DNA of 64,000 nucleotides. Source: DAINPP01 sp963667315 (lineage in GTDB: Bacteria > Thermotogota > Thermotogae > MWEM01). Position 1 is the first letter of the stretch. Each line of letters opens with the position of its first letter. Positions 8,571 through 17,731 of this stretch are shown here, one piece after another. The DNA is taken from the NCBI GenBank assembly GCA_963667315.1, contig OY763325.1:3224001-3288000 (forward strand). The letters are read 5' to 3'. Under the pieces are notes generated by a model that did no database searches, was not told the origin of the DNA, and was given only the letters and a program-made list of their open reading frames with translations. The translations under genes were made by a program, and so were the position numbers.

Positions 8571-9928
8571 TACTTCATCAGATTCTTTTCATCAAAGATA
8601 TCGTAAGGATATTTCAGAAGATAGTCGTAATCTTTTGTTGTTCCTTTTTCGATGATGTCTTTCATGATAAAATAGCTCCCTCTTGGTGTCAGTTTTTTTG
8701 TCTCGTAATTGACATGAATGAGTCCGAATCTCTGTTCATATCCGCTTGCCCATTCAAAATTATCGACGAGCGACCAGTGAAGATAGCCCTTTATCGGCAC
8801 CCCATCTTCGATGAGTCTTTCCACCATATTCATGTGTGAAGTCAGATAAATCTGTCTGACACCGTCCTTGCTGTCCGCTGTTCCGTTTTCTGTTACATAG
8901 AGATCTACTCCATATTTCTTATGAAGCAATTTTAAGGTGTTGTAAAGCCCTTCCGGATAAAATTCCCAGCCGAAGTCGCTTGTAATCCTTCCATCAGCGG
9001 AAAAATCGTTCGGCTTGCAGCCTTGCCCATAATTCGGGAGTGCTTCTACTCTTCCATCAGCCTCTTTGAGAACAGCACTTCTGGAATAATAATTCAGTCC
9101 CAGAAAATCCATCTTCTCATGAACCTTGTCCAGGTATCTTGATAGCTCAAAAGCGATTGCGTCTTTAACTGCCTTTTCATCGCCTGTTGGGAGCCCCATG
9201 GCATAGATGCAGCCTACAGGTTTTGAAGAATGCCGCTTGATAGCATCAAATCCAGCATTGTGAGCCAGTGCTTCATTGTGTAATACTTTTTCCTTCAAAT
9301 CCGGTGCAACGATACAGGGGGGGAACCCCATCTGTATACTGTTGTAGGGCATTGCTACAACGTTTGGTTCGTTCTGTGTGGACCACATATCCACCAGATC
9401 ATCAATCTGAGTTACCATAAATTCCGCGTATTTTTCAAATTCATGGATGGATCTTTCGTCAACCCAACCTGCACACGACATATCTTTTTCCCTGTTTACC
9501 TTTATCGGGTCATGCAACCAGAGAGGTAATGTGAAATGATTGAGGTTCACCATCAAGGCGATTCCTCTGTCTTTGATATCCTGCATAATCTCTCTGTAAT
9601 GTGCCACTGCTTCCATATCAGCAATCGCTTTTAATTCATCGAGTGTTGCGATTTCAAATGTTGCCTTTGGGAAAATCCTTGACCATTCCACACCGATTCT
9701 GAGCATGTTCATCCCGGCATTCTGAGCCAGATCATGGAATGTTTTGTAATTGTACCAGTAATCACAACCCTGTGCAGGGTCATCTCCGGATACAATCCCG
9801 TTTTCTGCATTCAGTTTATCTTTCGTCCAGACAAACCAGTCCGTGTTTGGGTCTATTGCCTTTCCACTTCCCATTTCAACCTGAAATCCGGCGGTTGAGG
9901 CACCAAAGTAAAAATCTTTTGAAAACAT
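8570..9928 (-). CDS. Glycoside hydrolase family 1 beta-glycosidase
   Basis: 452 residues, no signal peptide, so cytoplasmic. GH1 landmarks: N-terminal DFYFGASTAGFQVEM; acid/base glutamate E187 in TQNEPN; nucleophile E347 in YVTENG; GYLHWSLVDNFEWASGY near the C-terminus. The long insertions and HFTLPLWLHDP segment are more like the archaeal/hyperthermophile LacS/CelB-type branch than BglA-type 6-phospho enzymes. It likely hydrolyses imported beta-linked disaccharides (beta-glucoside or beta-galactoside; the exact specificity cannot be read). Start ATG follows AGGAGG. An 11-bp inverted repeat lies just upstream. Confidence 0.94.
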   Translation of the reverse strand: MFSKDFYFGASTAGFQVEMGSGKAIDPNTDWFVWTKDKLNAENGIVSGDDPAQGCDYWYNYKTFHDLAQNAGMNMLRIGVEWSRIFPKATFEIATLDELKAIADMEAVAHYREIMQDIKDRGIALMVNLNHFTLPLWLHDPIKVNREKDMSCAGWVDERSIHEFEKYAEFMVTQIDDLVDMWSTQNEPNVVAMPYNSIQMGFPPCIVAPDLKEKVLHNEALAHNAGFDAIKRHSSKPVGCIYAMGLPTGDEKAVKDAIAFELSRYLDKVHEKMDFLGLNYYSRSAVLKEADGRVEALPNYGQGCKPNDFSADGRITSDFGWEFYPEGLYNTLKLLHKKYGVDLYVTENGTADSKDGVRQIYLTSHMNMVERLIEDGVPIKGYLHWSLVDNFEWASGYEQRFGLIHVNYETKKLTPRGSYFIMKDIIEKGTTKDYDYLLKYPYDIFDEKNLMK

Positions 9929-9947
9929 CTTATTTCCTCCTGTTTGT

Positions 9948-9977
9948 GTGAGACCTCGTGGGTGGGCGAGGTCTCAC
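9948..9977. promoter_or_regulatory. Perfect 11-bp inverted repeat upstream of the GH1 gene
   Basis: GTGAGACCTCG / CGAGGTCTCAC (9948-9958, 9967-9977) around an 8-nt G-rich loop. On the minus strand it lies after the lipoprotein operon and 20 bp before the GH1 start, immediately before its ribosome site. There is no T-run after it in either direction, so it is either a T-less terminator for the lipoprotein operon or a leader stem of the glycosidase mRNA. Confidence 0.6.
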
Positions 9978-10035
9978 TTAAAAGTCATGCAAGACTTCCA
10001 TTTATAGGGCAAAAATGAGTATTGTGGTTTTGTTA

Positions 10036-13000
10036 CTAATAATGTATCGTCAATTTATTCGATTTCGTTGGATCGTACTGCTCACCTTCAACTTTTGGTA
10101 TGAACATAATATCCAGCTCAACCGTCGAACCTGTCAAATCATCATTCTGAACAGCTGTCATACCTGTATACTTCACGCTTATCTCATAATTATCGGATCC
10201 GACAGGAACAACCGTCAGAGAAGCAGCCGGTTCTGTCAGATAATTTAGATAATTACCAGTCAGTGACAAGCTCACATCACTAAATTCAACCGGTGTTGCA
10301 ACTTCCATAAACAGAGAAGAAACCTGCGTGTTCAAGAAGGCATTAGTCTGATTATTTACAGAGATAACAGGTGGTGTAAATCCGCTATCAAAGTTAATGG
10401 GATTGAGTAGTATGAACTCCGCTTCCTTTGACTGCTCCTCAACTACACTTAATACCTTAAAGACAACCTTGTACCTGTCTTCTTTTGCCGTTCCGGTATC
10501 CAGCTGATAAACGATTTCTCCACTAACGGCATTTCCATTAACCCTTGTTGCGAGTGGCGTAAGAATATCTACCTTCAAACTATCGCCCAGAGTTCCCGTA
10601 ACACTGGCATTCAACGTCAAATTATCCACATTGTAAGGATTTTCATAGGTAAACTTACCGGTAATCACTATCTGTTCCTTATTCTGTGTAAATTTGAACT
10701 TACCGCCACTGATAGATGGCACTTCAACCGTAATGCTGCCGTCTGTTGCCTCAAACGTGTTGGTTCCCGTTGCAACATCTACGATTCTGGATACTGCCGT
10801 TGCATGAATCGTGTATTCTCCGACACTGTTAACCGTATAATCCAGCGGATAGGTCCATTCGTCACCAACAGAAGAACTGATTCTCTGTTCGTTGACATTC
10901 CCCTTAGGATCGATAATAGCCACGTTTACATAATCGACTCCCGGGATGCTGACACATTCGATAACCGGTCTGATTGGCTGTTTGTAGAATATCTCATCGG
11001 TCTGAGACGGATATTTAACTAGGACACGCGGTTCTGAATCGTATGTCTGCAAGACTTTAGTCTCAGGCGAACCAAGGGGTATGTCGGTTGGTGCATTGTT
11101 GCAGTAAATGGTCGCCGTTGCCTGATGCGCACCTGCAACATTGAAGACCACATTGGTGAAGGTTGCTCTGCCGATGGCCCCGTCAAACGCAGGTGTTACA
11201 GGTGGATATGTGACGGTATTTCCATTATCCTCGGTTTCCAGGACGACGATGATGTTTTTCGTAATCGCTTCGAGTGTTGCGAATTCCACCATGACTTCAT
11301 TTTCCGTATAAATCGGAAGCTGTTGGGGGGATATGATATCTATTCTTCCGATACCCGGTAATGTGACGGTCATGTCAGTCGTACCGGTTGCCGTAAAGTT
11401 TTCGTTTGGTCTATTGTTGTATCCAGTGACTTCCGCAAATACGTTGAGCGTGTTTCCTGCATCAATACCACTGTAATTGTAAGATGAGAACGTCAGAACC
11501 GTTGACGGTTCTGTTGAAATGATATTTGCACCTTCAAGGGGATTGAATCCATTCAATGTTGTATAGAAATTAAACGTTCCATCGAAGAATTCAGGCAATT
11601 CTTCCACCTTGAATTCAATCTGAGGATCCTTACACTTGTTGACCGTACCCGCCTGACCGTTGATAACACGGATATCGACAACCGGTTCGTAACGTTGAAT
11701 CTGGAAGGTTGTCTCTGTTGGCGGCAGGACAGGTGTCTGATTACTTACATCCTCTATATCATAAAGGGTTGTTCTGAACGTAAATTCAGTTGCTACATCC
11801 GGCTTCATCGGTTTGACATAGAATTTGTATTCCAGTCTTGTCCCGTTTGGATCGGATGGTGTGGCATACGGTGTGAGAATCAAATTGTCTATTCCGCTGA
11901 TTTTCTCAAGTATCGGTGTCTGAAGGACCATGCTTGACGGTTTGGTAATCGTCAGATCAAGTGAGCCTGTATACCCACCGTAATAATCCTTGGACTCGTC
12001 GTATTCGATGTTCAAATTCGGCCCGGGCATCTCGTAATACGTATCCGTATAAATTGTCGGAAGATGGATTGCCGGTACCTGTGACAATGTTACGGATGCG
12101 GCAGCATAGAATCTGCCTTCCCGGTAGAGCTGGAATGGCACGGTATTTTCAAATACGCTGTATCCACTGTCAATAGCCGTAGCTGCCAATGTGTTGACAC
12201 TTTCTATCTTCTGCAGCGTGTCATCGACGAGGAACATGGTTACCCTGATATTATCCATCTGATCCGGATTATCCAGTTCAAGTCTGAACTTCATCGGTGA
12301 ACCGTAGTACAGATTCTGCTGAAGACCGTCAAGTGCAAAACTGATCTTGGCAATTTCCGAATCGGAAACGGTAAAGGCTCTATGAGCTTCTTTAACGGAA
12401 GCCAGTGTTGTAACGGTTGCAACGACCTCATAATCTCCGGGTTCGTTGAAGAATGAGATGTTATCCGAATATCTGTTGGTCTCAATCATCGTGGGAATAG
12501 AAGGTCCATATATCAGTGAAGTTCCCTGATAAAGCGCATACTTGATATTCTGGATACTGTCATCTTCCATGATACCGTTTATATCAAATACGAGTTCCAC
12601 TTCTCTACCAACCGTTATGTTATCGATTGACATCGGACTTGCGGTGATATCAATAACGATATCCTGTTCCTGTATATCAACAAGTTGTGTGTTGGATGCT
12701 TCAAGCAGTTCTGTTCCGATCAACGCGTTGAACTTCACGTTAACTTCAAATTGTCCTTCCTGATCCGGTATCCAGCTTTGTTCACTGAGATATTTATATA
12801 CATTGTCGGTTGCCTGCTGAAGCTGTACTGTCTTCGTGATACCTGCCGGGGGAATCAGCTCAACTTCTCCACTGGCAACGATCTCCGGTGGAATTGTACT
12901 TTCAAGATAAACTTCAAAGTCAACCGGATTGTATACCCTGAAAATCTGACCAATCTTCGGTGTCAGATTGACTGATTTGATGACAAGTTCAGGTGGTTCT

Positions 13001-15150
13001 GTGTAGAACAGTTTTTCTGCTACACTTTCCTCACCAAAAGTATCTCTGATCTTTGCCCTGGCGATATGCTGCCCGGAAGGCAAATCGATGGTGGATTTTG
13101 TCGCCCTGTATATTCGCTGATCATTTGTCTCAATGACAGACCAGGTGAGCGGGATAAGATCTGCGGACATCTCAAGGACCGTAACGGAGGCAAATGGGTT
13201 GGTTGTATCGGTAATCAGACTGAGGACAACATTTCCACCCGTGTATGTTTTGGATGGTTCAACGGAGAATGTCATAGTCGGAGCCGGTGATTCGATGGTG
13301 AAAGCGGTTGTTTCACTGACATTATCGTCGCCCCAGTAGATGTATGCCGTTCCGCTGTAATTTCCGGCAAGTTCCGGTTTGTAGGCGGCTGAATAGATGT
13401 TGCCGTTATTCACGATATTCGTTAATTTCTCCGGATTTTCACCATTAACACCAACCTCAAAGTTGACATTTATCTCTTCCTGGCTCATGGTCTGAGGTGG
13501 TACAACTGATAGTGTTAGGTTTATCGTGTCGCCGAGTTTTGCCGGATTTGGTGCTGCCGCGAGTGTTCCAACCGTTGGCCATAGAATTCCGGTCGGGTCC
13601 TTGACGGTTACCGTTTTTTCCGCATACGCATAATTGTCTGAATTATCCGTGGCACCAACGGAGAAAGAGTATTGCTGAATATTCTCAGGGACCCATCTGG
13701 ATTTGAAATAATAGCCGCCCAATGAGTTAACAACCATCGCCGTATCGGTATCCATCCTCTTTAGAACAGGGCTCCCCTTAAGGCCGGAATCGTAATCCTC
13801 GACGATGAACGGCAGTTCCACTTCCACACCCTGATAGGCGACATCGGGAAGCAACATCATGATAGATGGCGGTTCCCGGTCAACTTTGAAACCTGTAATA
13901 GTGATTTGATTACTGCCACCCCGTGCGCCCATCGTATCAACCGCAACAACACTGAAGGTGTTCTCACCGTTTTTAAGTGTATATTTCGCGCTGTCTGTGT
14001 AGGTTGTTTCCTCGTTGACATCAAATGTTCTATACGTGCTGTTATTGACGAGGAGATAGATCATATCGATCTTTTCACCGTCATAGGCCTCGGTGTCGAA
14101 GAAAATCTCCACTTCACTACCCTTTTCCAGCTCTTCAACTGCCGGTGTTACCGTCAGGGTCGTATCAGGCGCTTTATGTGTGTTGACCACAATCGCCACG
14201 TTGGTTTCACTCGTTCTGTTGTTGCTGTTCTTTGCCTTTATGTTGATCACTTCATTTTTTTCTGCCTTTACGGGATAGTTCAGATAATAGTTTTCCTGTA
14301 TCGGATCAAACGTAATCTTCTTCAGCCAGCCGTTCGTCGAACGGAGTTCAACGGAGTCAAGATAGGAGATGTTGTCATAGACATTAGCGTTGATATAAAC
14401 CGTTTCGCCACTGAAGACTTCAATACTCGGATCCATGTTCAGTTCAATCACAGGCGGTTGTGTGGAATACGGCGGGGTCACTTCTATCGTCTGTTCTCTG
14501 AAACCGGTGAGTCCTTTTTCGTTTCTGGCGTAAACGGTAACGGTATGATAACCGATACTCAGTGTGATGATCTTTTCAATTGCTCTCGCTTCTGCGCTGT
14601 AGTTAACGCTTTCTCTGACACCGTCCACTTCAAGATAAACTTCCTTAACACCGGACTGTTCATCTTCTGCTTCAATATTCAAACGGTACTGATTACTCTC
14701 ATTGTTGACTCTTTCAAATGAATAACTGACTGTCGGCGGGGTATAATCGGCGAACTCATACCAGAAATCCTTTGAAGGATAATACACTTCACTCCCCCTT
14801 GATTTATTCTGATACGGGGTTTCGACGTAGAATCTGAATTTCGAGGACGTTACCTTAAACTTGAACGTTCCTTCGTAGGCATAATCCTGCTGCATAACCG
14901 TTTCACGGTCATTGATCAGGTCAACCATGACCACACGGATATAATTAACGGTTTTTCTCGGACTTAACGTTACCCTGACGGTAAAATCCTGACCGATATA
15001 AGTCGGCTCACCATCGGCAAAGGTCAAAGTCGCACGCGGAGGAGTCGAATAGGTTGTCGTTGGAAAAAGCCATTCGTCCATAAACGTACAACCCACTATA
15101 AATAATGTTGATGCCAATATAATCAAGTATAATAATATTTTTTTGTTCAT
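10036..15150 (-). CDS. Giant lipoprotein of tandem Ig-like (PKD/cadherin-style) domains, 1704 residues
   Basis: Signal peptide with lipobox IVGC (Cys21), then ~1680 residues of beta-rich sequence without membrane segments. Repeating ~90-110-residue units begin with PP- or P-rich strands and contain Y/F-x-V-x-A-x-D/V-x-D motifs (PPTVSYSF, PPSIMMLLPD, FVVEDYDSGL-type segments), as in Ig-like or PKD modules. No catalytic domain was recognised. The first gene of the pair (615 residues) ends 12 bp upstream, so both are one operon. It is probably anchored in a membrane and extends outward as a structural, adhesive or toga/outer-sheath-associated protein. Function is unknown; only architecture is supported. 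Confidence 0.85.
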   Translation of the reverse strand: MNKKILLYLIILASTLFIVGCTFMDEWLFPTTTYSTPPRATLTFADGEPTYIGQDFTVRVTLSPRKTVNYIRVVMVDLINDRETVMQQDYAYEGTFKFKVTSSKFRFYVETPYQNKSRGSEVYYPSKDFWYEFADYTPPTVSYSFERVNNESNQYRLNIEAEDEQSGVKEVYLEVDGVRESVNYSAEARAIEKIITLSIGYHTVTVYARNEKGLTGFREQTIEVTPPYSTQPPVIELNMDPSIEVFSGETVYINANVYDNISYLDSVELRSTNGWLKKITFDPIQENYYLNYPVKAEKNEVINIKAKNSNNRTSETNVAIVVNTHKAPDTTLTVTPAVEELEKGSEVEIFFDTEAYDGEKIDMIYLLVNNSTYRTFDVNEETTYTDSAKYTLKNGENTFSVVAVDTMGARGGSNQITITGFKVDREPPSIMMLLPDVAYQGVEVELPFIVEDYDSGLKGSPVLKRMDTDTAMVVNSLGGYYFKSRWVPENIQQYSFSVGATDNSDNYAYAEKTVTVKDPTGILWPTVGTLAAAPNPAKLGDTINLTLSVVPPQTMSQEEINVNFEVGVNGENPEKLTNIVNNGNIYSAAYKPELAGNYSGTAYIYWGDDNVSETTAFTIESPAPTMTFSVEPSKTYTGGNVVLSLITDTTNPFASVTVLEMSADLIPLTWSVIETNDQRIYRATKSTIDLPSGQHIARAKIRDTFGEESVAEKLFYTEPPELVIKSVNLTPKIGQIFRVYNPVDFEVYLESTIPPEIVASGEVELIPPAGITKTVQLQQATDNVYKYLSEQSWIPDQEGQFEVNVKFNALIGTELLEASNTQLVDIQEQDIVIDITASPMSIDNITVGREVELVFDINGIMEDDSIQNIKYALYQGTSLIYGPSIPTMIETNRYSDNISFFNEPGDYEVVATVTTLASVKEAHRAFTVSDSEIAKISFALDGLQQNLYYGSPMKFRLELDNPDQMDNIRVTMFLVDDTLQKIESVNTLAATAIDSGYSVFENTVPFQLYREGRFYAAASVTLSQVPAIHLPTIYTDTYYEMPGPNLNIEYDESKDYYGGYTGSLDLTITKPSSMVLQTPILEKISGIDNLILTPYATPSDPNGTRLEYKFYVKPMKPDVATEFTFRTTLYDIEDVSNQTPVLPPTETTFQIQRYEPVVDIRVINGQAGTVNKCKDPQIEFKVEELPEFFDGTFNFYTTLNGFNPLEGANIISTEPSTVLTFSSYNYSGIDAGNTLNVFAEVTGYNNRPNENFTATGTTDMTVTLPGIGRIDIISPQQLPIYTENEVMVEFATLEAITKNIIVVLETEDNGNTVTYPPVTPAFDGAIGRATFTNVVFNVAGAHQATATIYCNNAPTDIPLGSPETKVLQTYDSEPRVLVKYPSQTDEIFYKQPIRPVIECVSIPGVDYVNVAIIDPKGNVNEQRISSSVGDEWTYPLDYTVNSVGEYTIHATAVSRIVDVATGTNTFEATDGSITVEVPSISGGKFKFTQNKEQIVITGKFTYENPYNVDNLTLNASVTGTLGDSLKVDILTPLATRVNGNAVSGEIVYQLDTGTAKEDRYKVVFKVLSVVEEQSKEAEFILLNPINFDSGFTPPVISVNNQTNAFLNTQVSSLFMEVATPVEFSDVSLSLTGNYLNYLTEPAASLTVVPVGSDNYEISVKYTGMTAVQNDDLTGSTVELDIMFIPKVEGEQYDPTKSNKLTIHY

Positions 15151-15162
15151 CCTATCAACTCC

Positions 15163-17010
15163 CTATTGAGTGCTGCTTTCATTTGAGAAAAGAATCGTCT
15201 TTTCCCTTTCGTTTCCGGCGGCGTCTTCCGCACCGAGTGTCAGATCAATCCTGTCACTTGAACCAAGGATAATCGGTGACCCTGACGGGGTCAGGACCAT
15301 ACAGGTGAAGGACTGTTCATAAAGGCTTTCATAACTCTGCGGATATATTTCAACTTTTGCCCCTTCAAGGGTTCCGCCCTTGAAGTACATCAGTCGTTTT
15401 TGTTTTAATGTGTCTTTCGGATCAGGCGATAACGGATTCTCTTCAAGCGTTGTCACGTTTATGACAAACGGCTTCGATGGATTCGTATAATCAATCGTCG
15501 ATTCATCCACCGTGATCACGGGGCCGGCTACATAACTCTGTGTTGCCTTGACTGTCAACTGGGCACTGCCAACGTAAGGAATACCGTTTTTGACGGCCTG
15601 TACGGAAATTTCATAGCTCCCGTAAGATGCCTCATTGTAATCGGCTGATTTCAGCAGATCGTTTGGAACAAGATCAATCTCAGGGTAGGAGGTCCATTGT
15701 ATATCGTTCAACGTCTCATCGGAATCAATCGTAAATCTGATGGATTCACCTGCGTAGAATTCGATGGCGCCCATGTCACCTGAAAGTTTTTCAACAAGGA
15801 TATCCAGAGGCTTGAAGTTTGTGACGTTGTAACTGAAGGTCTTTGGACCGACAAATGCGGTATTATCGTTTTTATCAGTAACTTTGATCAAAAATCTGTA
15901 AATACCACTAGGCCAGTCATATTCCCTCATTCTAATGGGGATATAATCCGTGTAGACAAAATCCCTTTCAAAATCGCTTAAATCAATTGTCATAGATGTT
16001 GATACACCAGATTCACCTGAAACTATTAATGTCATCTCTTTCAAACCCGCCGGTTCATAGCCATATTTCTCCGGTAAATCTTCAGCTTCAATATTTATAT
16101 AAAACTGATCTGTTACAGCAAAATCAAGTGGATCCGAGGCAGGGTCTACATCTTCAAAGTCTGTCTGTACTCTCGGTGCTTTCGTATCAGGATAAGCCGC
16201 TGAAAGTGTCAATCTCTTTTCAATCAGTCCTGAGCCGTCGACGTTGAAGCCTTCAAAGACAAACAACATATTATTTTCCCCTTCCTGAATAACCGGGGTG
16301 TTTAAAATCGCATTATTCGCCTGAATGTTCAAGATGGCAATACAGATCATTTCCTTTCCCGAATCTGAGATGATGGCTGATTCCGGTGGGAATCCAGATG
16401 TTGTCATATCTCTGCCGTTAATGTACAACTTTGATCTGTTGATAAGGGAGGCGAGGATATTCTTTGAGAACAGAATGGATTCTTCATCCTTTATCTTCAT
16501 CCACAGGAAGGCGTTGTTAGCCGTTTCCGGGACGAGTGTCGCATTCTGTGTCAGGTAGAATTCGAAATCGGTAATCGTTGCCGGCGAAGGATCAACGATA
16601 TGCAGGAGTTCCGAGGCGTGTACACTGTGTCCGTCGATCGTTGTCAATGTTGAGGAGACCATAAAATCACCCGCATCCGTATGATCGATAAAACTCACGG
16701 TTGCGTATTTCGGATTCAGATTGGAAGCCCCCAGCCATTTTTTCTGATTGGCCGTTTGGACGACGTTCAGAGAAAGACTGCTGGCCGGATAATGCCCTGT
16801 ATATTCGTATTTAATCACGACTGAAGCCGGGAGTGTTATCGGGGAGTTAAAGGGTTGATTCGTCTCCGGATCGATAAAGGCAATCGAACAATAATCACTT
16901 AACTTTATTGCGGTAGATGTTCCCCCGTAAAACGGAAGATTAAACATGGCACATCCCGTTAACAGGATTATTGAAAAAACGATTATGGGATATATGATAC
17001 TCTTTTTCAT
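15163..17010 (-). CDS. Large Ig-like lipoprotein, 615 residues, first gene of lipoprotein operon
   Basis: Signal peptide with lipobox LTGC (Cys20), followed by beta-rich Ig-like segments resembling those of the 1704-residue partner: TDQFYINIEAEDLPEKYG, YRFLIKVTDKNDNTAFVG and similar 'xxDxNxN' ends typical of cadherin/bacterial Ig modules. No catalytic motif seen. GAGGTGATAGA precedes the ATG. The tandem arrangement with a longer homologous-style lipoprotein suggests two surface proteins that act together or in the same layer. The family is not recognised by name. Confidence 0.82.
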   Translation of the reverse strand: MKKSIIYPIIVFSIILLTGCAMFNLPFYGGTSTAIKLSDYCSIAFIDPETNQPFNSPITLPASVVIKYEYTGHYPASSLSLNVVQTANQKKWLGASNLNPKYATVSFIDHTDAGDFMVSSTLTTIDGHSVHASELLHIVDPSPATITDFEFYLTQNATLVPETANNAFLWMKIKDEESILFSKNILASLINRSKLYINGRDMTTSGFPPESAIISDSGKEMICIAILNIQANNAILNTPVIQEGENNMLFVFEGFNVDGSGLIEKRLTLSAAYPDTKAPRVQTDFEDVDPASDPLDFAVTDQFYINIEAEDLPEKYGYEPAGLKEMTLIVSGESGVSTSMTIDLSDFERDFVYTDYIPIRMREYDWPSGIYRFLIKVTDKNDNTAFVGPKTFSYNVTNFKPLDILVEKLSGDMGAIEFYAGESIRFTIDSDETLNDIQWTSYPEIDLVPNDLLKSADYNEASYGSYEISVQAVKNGIPYVGSAQLTVKATQSYVAGPVITVDESTIDYTNPSKPFVINVTTLEENPLSPDPKDTLKQKRLMYFKGGTLEGAKVEIYPQSYESLYEQSFTCMVLTPSGSPIILGSSDRIDLTLGAEDAAGNEREKTILFSNESSTQ

Positions 17011-17070
17011 TCTATCACCTCAACAAAGCACATCAGTAAAAAACATATAAAAACATAAGAAACAACAATG

Positions 17071-17076
17071 ATTATA
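17071..17076 (-). promoter_or_regulatory. -10 element of the lipoprotein operon
   Basis: TATAAT on the minus strand (17076-17071), 61 bp upstream of the 615-residue lipoprotein, preceded by GTG; the -35 region (CGATAA near 17099-17094) is poor. The rest of the 17011-17308 gap is AT-rich with no other clear element. Confidence 0.5.
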
Positions 17077-17308
17077 CACTAAGGTATATCATATTATCGG
17101 AGTCTTATCATCATATTTAAAGAGAATTCACATAAAAAATGCGAAGGGTCCCAATAATATTTTTCTATCTACCCCCACTTGATTCCCCGATAGAGGTTGT
17201 GTTTGAACAAATGAAAGTTTTTATTCAAAAAAACCGTATTAATATCATGCGACGTTCATTCAGTTCAAAAGTAAATATAACTGACAACCCGTAATGGAGG
17301 TGTTCGGA

Positions 17309-17689
17309 ATGAGGAAATTCACAAGAAAATCCTTGATAGTTTTTTTGTTTTTAGTTTTTATGATTGTATTCAGCAGTTGTACGGTTACCATCGGTCCCAT
17401 CGGGACGAATGTCAACATCACGATCAACAATACCACTCTGGTCAGTGTGACGGTGGAATTTTCCGGAGGATTACCCGATCGTGTTATAGCGGCGGGGAAT
17501 GGTGCCATTTTAAACCTGCCTTTGAATACGATTCTGACAGTTCACACAACCATCCTTCCCCCACTTTATTTTGCCGTTGACGATGTAGCCGGACAATATA
17601 ATTTCACGCTTGACGGTGCAGGGTATACCTTATTTGCAGAAGATGGCTTCGTTAATACATATTCCCTCAGAGTAACACGAGTTCTTTAG
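17309..17689 (+). CDS. Small lipoprotein, 126 residues
   Basis: N-terminus MRKFTRKSLIVFLFLVFMIV followed by FSSC (Cys24) is a lipoprotein signal. The mature ~100 residues are beta-rich (TVTIGPIGTNVNITINNTTL, LNLPLNTILTVHTTIL) and look like a single Ig-like or DUF4397-like sandwich; no family is claimed. The ATG at 17309 is preferred because GGAGGTG (17296-17302) is its ribosome site; the in-frame ATG at 17294 overlaps that site. Divergent from the large lipoprotein operon and ended by its own terminator. Confidence 0.75.
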   Translation: MRKFTRKSLIVFLFLVFMIVFSSCTVTIGPIGTNVNITINNTTLVSVTVEFSGGLPDRVIAAGNGAILNLPLNTILTVHTTILPPLYFAVDDVAGQYNFTLDGAGYTLFAEDGFVNTYSLRVTRVL

Positions 17690-17704
17690 AACTCACTATT
17701 CCCC

Positions 17705-17731
17705 GGGGTGGCTCTCCACCCCAACTTTTTA
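17705..17731 (+). terminator. Terminator of the small lipoprotein gene
   Basis: GGGGTGG / CCACCCC stem (17705-17711, 17716-17722) with a CTCT loop and T-tract from 17726. It overlaps the end of the convergent peptidase gene by a few bases. Confidence 0.85.

Noticed and set aside
13906..14721. 271-codon open frame on the plus strand inside the giant lipoprotein gene
   Set aside because: It is antisense to a clear lipoprotein gene, has no ribosome site, and its composition (His/Arg/Cys/Phe-rich) is that of a reversed coding frame.
17176..17186. CACTTGATT near the small lipoprotein gene, as in the exporter promoters
   Set aside because: Only 9 bases match, the flanking ATCATAT and TTCC.TTAA parts are missing; such a match is expected by chance.
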